In this document: positions 61,504 through 64,000 of the stretch, piece by piece
How positions within the stretch are numbered: the stretch's first letter is position 1
Layout: every line of letters starts with the position of its first letter
Assembly (NCBI RefSeq): GCF_900185725.1
Contig: NZ_FYAU01000036.1
Location: 682,001 to 746,000, forward strand
Direction: 5' to 3'
Length of the DNA: 64,000 nucleotides
From: Stappia sp. TSB10P1A
GTDB lineage: Bacteria; Pseudomonadota; Alphaproteobacteria; Rhizobiales; Stappiaceae
Translations under genes and position numbers: made by a program
The notes under the pieces: model-generated
What the model was told of the DNA's origin: nothing
Database searches by the model: none
What the model saw: the letters and a program-made list of their open reading frames with translations, nothing else

Positions 61504-64000
61504 ATGCAAGCGCCTCTCTTCATCGCCGCCATCGCCGGCCTCCTCGTCGTCATCTCGCTCATCCAGCCGCTCGCACGGCGGCTGAAGGTGGCCCCGTCCG
61601 TGGTGCTGGCGCTTGTCGGCACCGCGATCGGCGTCCTGGCGAGCTGGCTGCTCTACACGCCCAGCACGGACGCCTTCAACCAGATCGCCTCCGTCTTCGT
61701 GAACCTGCCGCTCAACTCGCAGGGCATTCTCCACCTGTTCCTGCCGGTGCTGCTGTTCCAGACGACGCTGACCCTCGACGTCCGCCGGATGGCCGACGAC
61801 GCCGGCGTCATCTTCGTGATGGCCGTGGTCGCGGTGGTTGTGGCGACTGCCTTCATCGGCTTCGCCCTTAGTCCGTTCACCGCCGTGCCGCTGGTCGCCT
61901 GCCTGCTGCTCGGCGCCATTGTCGCCACCACAGATCCGGTCGCCGTCGTCGCGATCTTCCGCGACATCGGCGCGCCCGCACGCCTCGGCCGGCTGGTCGA
62001 GGGCGAGAGCCTGCTCAACGACGCGGCCGCCATCGCCCTCTTCGTCATCCTGCTCGGCTCGCTGACCGGCACGTCGGCGCCGACGCTGGCCGGCGGGCTG
62101 GAACTGTTTCTGTGGAGCTTTTCCGGCGGCATCGCGCTCGGCTATATCGGCGGACAGGTCCTGGTGCGGCTGCTGCCGCTGGTGCGCGACTTCCGCCTCG
62201 CCCAGGTGACGCTCAGCGTCGCCATGCCCTATCTCGTCTACACGATCGCGGAAAACCTCGTCGGCGTGTCCGGCGTCGTTGCCGTCGTCGTCGCCGGCAT
62301 CGTCATCAATCTCGCCGGCCCTTCGCGCGTGACCCCGGACGGCTGGACCTATCTCAACGATGTCTGGGACCAGATGGCGTTCTGGGCCTCGTCGCTGATC
62401 TTCATGCTGGCCTCGATCCTGATTCCCAAGCTGCTCGTGGATGTCGGCTGGTATGACATCGCGCTGCTGGCCATCGTCGTCGTCGCGGCCCTTGCCGCGC
62501 GCGCCGTGATCCTGTTCGGCCTGCTGCCGTTGATGAGCCTGCTGCAACTGTCCCAGCCGGTCAGCACGCCCTTCAAGACGGTGATGCTGTGGGGCGGGAT
62601 GCGCGGCGCCATCACGCTGACGCTGGCACTCGGCGTCACCGAGAACCTCGCTATCGACCCGCAGGTGAAGCGGTTCGTGGCCGTGCTGGCGACCGGCTTC
62701 GTGCTCTTCACGCTGCTCGTCTACGGCACCACACTGAAACCCTTGATCCGTGTGTTCGGCCTCGACAAGCTGCCGCCGCTCGACAGCGCGATGCGGGCGC
62801 AGGTTCTCGCGCTGGCGCTGACCAATGTGCGCGAGGGCGTGGCGCGGGCGGCGGCCGAGTACCATATCGCTCCCGCGGCAGTGGAGGAGACCGACCGGCG
62901 CTACCGCGAGCGACTTGCCGAGTCCTCCGGCGCCGGCAGCGGCCTGGACGAGATCCTCGACCGCGATCGGATCACCATCGGTCTCGTGTCCATCTCCAAC
63001 CGGGAACGGGAGATCGTGCTGCGCCACTTGCGCGAGCGCACCGCCTCGATCCACACCGCCGAGGAACTGCTGGCCCGTATCGGCCGCATCGCCGACCGCG
63101 CGCGCGCCGGCGGCCGGATCGAGTACAACCGCGCCGCCCGTCAGGCTCTCGCCTTCCCGCGCACCATGCGGCTTGCGCAGTGGTTCCAGCGATCCCTGAA
63201 ATACGACCGCTGGCTCGCCCGCCTGCTCGGCGATCGCTACGAGATGCTGCTGCTCAACCGCATCGTCCTCGATGAACTGATCGCCTTTACCGGCGAAAAG
63301 ATCGAGCCGCTGCTCGGCCACCGCGTCGTCGAGATCCTGACCGAGATCCTGCTCGGCCGGCGCGAGGCGACGACGACGGCGCTGGAAGCCCTGCGCCTGC
63401 AATATCCCGACTATGCCGACAGTCTCGACCAACGCTTCCTGCAGAAGGCGGCGCTGCGGCTGGAGGAGGACGCCTATCGCTCGCTGCACGCGCAGAACCT
63501 CATCGGCACCGAGCTCTATTCCAACCTGTCGCAAAGCGTGCGGGACGGGCGCGAGGAGGCCGATGCCCGACCGCAGCTCGACATGGGCATGCGCACCGAG
63601 GACCTCACCGCGCAACTGCCGCTGTTCCGCGACCTCAGCGAGGACCGAATCCGCGCCATCTCCAAGCTGATGCGTCCGCTTTTCGCGGTTCCCGGCGAGG
63701 TGCTGATCCGCAAGGGCGAGCGTGGCGACACCGCCTATTTCATTTCCTCGGGCGCCGTGGAGGTCATCACCGAACACGTGCGCGTGCGCCTCGGCCGCGG
63801 CGATGTCTTCGGCGAGATCGCCCTGCTGACCGGTCAGCCGCGCACGGCGGACGTCCGGGCTCTCGGTTACTGCAACCTGCTCGTCCTGTCGCGCAGCGAT
63901 TTCCGCAGCCTCATCGACAAGGATCCGGCACTGAAACAGCACATGGCCAACATGGCGGCCGAACGCCGGCAGATGAATGCCAGCGCCTTGGAGGACGACT
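61504..64000 (+). CDS. CPA1-type Na+/H+ antiporter with C-terminal cyclic-nucleotide-binding domain (partial)
   Basis: The frame is open from 61504 to the right edge (832 codons, no stop). Residues ~1-420 are a CPA1 (NhaP/NHE) antiporter with about twelve helices. AIVATTDPVAVVAIFRDIGA and LVEGESLLNDAAAIALF hold the ion-binding Asp and family signature, and WGGMRGAITLTLAL the conserved Arg. A helical cytoplasmic region (~430-700) follows. From residue ~704, LPLFRDLSEDRIRAIS, VPGEVLIRKGERGDTAYFIS and GDVFGEIALLTGQPRTADVR make a cyclic-nucleotide-binding domain with the GEIALL cassette and its Arg. Transport probably responds to cAMP or cGMP. GAGAGGAC precedes the ATG. Confidence 0.93.
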   Translation, partial: MQAPLFIAAIAGLLVVISLIQPLARRLKVAPSVVLALVGTAIGVLASWLLYTPSTDAFNQIASVFVNLPLNSQGILHLFLPVLLFQTTLTLDVRRMADDAGVIFVMAVVAVVVATAFIGFALSPFTAVPLVACLLLGAIVATTDPVAVVAIFRDIGAPARLGRLVEGESLLNDAAAIALFVILLGSLTGTSAPTLAGGLELFLWSFSGGIALGYIGGQVLVRLLPLVRDFRLAQVTLSVAMPYLVYTIAENLVGVSGVVAVVVAGIVINLAGPSRVTPDGWTYLNDVWDQMAFWASSLIFMLASILIPKLLVDVGWYDIALLAIVVVAALAARAVILFGLLPLMSLLQLSQPVSTPFKTVMLWGGMRGAITLTLALGVTENLAIDPQVKRFVAVLATGFVLFTLLVYGTTLKPLIRVFGLDKLPPLDSAMRAQVLALALTNVREGVARAAAEYHIAPAAVEETDRRYRERLAESSGAGSGLDEILDRDRITIGLVSISNREREIVLRHLRERTASIHTAEELLARIGRIADRARAGGRIEYNRAARQALAFPRTMRLAQWFQRSLKYDRWLARLLGDRYEMLLLNRIVLDELIAFTGEKIEPLLGHRVVEILTEILLGRREATTTALEALRLQYPDYADSLDQRFLQKAALRLEEDAYRSLHAQNLIGTELYSNLSQSVRDGREEADARPQLDMGMRTEDLTAQLPLFRDLSEDRIRAISKLMRPLFAVPGEVLIRKGERGDTAYFISSGAVEVITEHVRVRLGRGDVFGEIALLTGQPRTADVRALGYCNLLVLSRSDFRSLIDKDPALKQHMANMAAERRQMNASALEDD

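Noticed and set aside
61270-63942. Long open frame (890 codons) on the minus strand opposite the antiporter
   Set aside because: Antisense to a complete transporter plus cNMP domain; composition of a complement artefact.

Overview
The window is about 64 kb of GC-rich, gene-dense chromosome from an alphaproteobacterium, most likely a Hyphomicrobiales (Rhizobiales) member of the Stappiaceae type. This placement is inferred from gene content: a MucR/Ros regulator with the Cys-Asp-His-His finger, a seven-gene Mrp/Pha antiporter operon, a ClpS2-type adaptor, homospermidine synthase next to a fold-III ornithine decarboxylase, a rhizobial-type asparaginase and a UvrB with a long N-terminal extension. 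I see no rRNA, tRNA, CRISPR array, insertion sequence, integrase or phage gene. Composition is even apart from short AT-rich islands upstream of regulators.

Layout. 0-1.3 kb: end of an ABC importer operon. 1.4-8.2 kb: mucR and the mrpABCDEFG operon (both minus strand), with msrB divergent. 8.8-15.3 kb: a pentapeptide-like membrane protein, then a cupin-type XRE regulator divergent from a polar amino acid/amine ABC importer plus FAD oxidoreductase. 15.3-20.3 kb: a cluster of small regulator/enzyme pairs (ArsR with alpha/beta hydrolase, HxlR with NAD(P)-binding oxidoreductase, MerR with CMD-family protein), including a decayed second copy of the MerR/CMD unit. 20.4-38.9 kb: housekeeping and mixed genes (uvrB, clpS, oligopeptidase B, Stf0 sulfotransferase, superoxide dismutase, aminotransferase, haloacid dehalogenase, HerA-like ATPase). 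39.3-47.3 kb: an inverse-autotransporter-like surface protein, an M20 peptidase, a LOG-family protein, a LuxR regulator, a DUF1131 lipoprotein and a Tat-exported beta-helix protein. 47.4-52.6 kb: asparaginase, aminotransferase, homospermidine synthase and ornithine decarboxylase. 53.2-64 kb: an EF-hand protein divergent from a two-component system, a PilZ protein, malate synthase G, a DMT transporter and a CPA1 antiporter with a cyclic-nucleotide-binding domain that runs off the window.

Shared themes. Cation homeostasis appears at both ends (Mrp complex; cNMP-domain antiporter). Polyamine/nitrogen metabolism links the ABC/FAD-oxidase cassette with odc and hss. Regulation is mostly local, by divergently placed repressors with readable dyads. 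The best new observations are three identically built inverted repeats at the cupin-XRE regulator, the duplicated 19-bp-spacer MerR promoters with a fusion pseudogene, and the EF-hand/two-component pair with an acidic, His-rich sensor domain.
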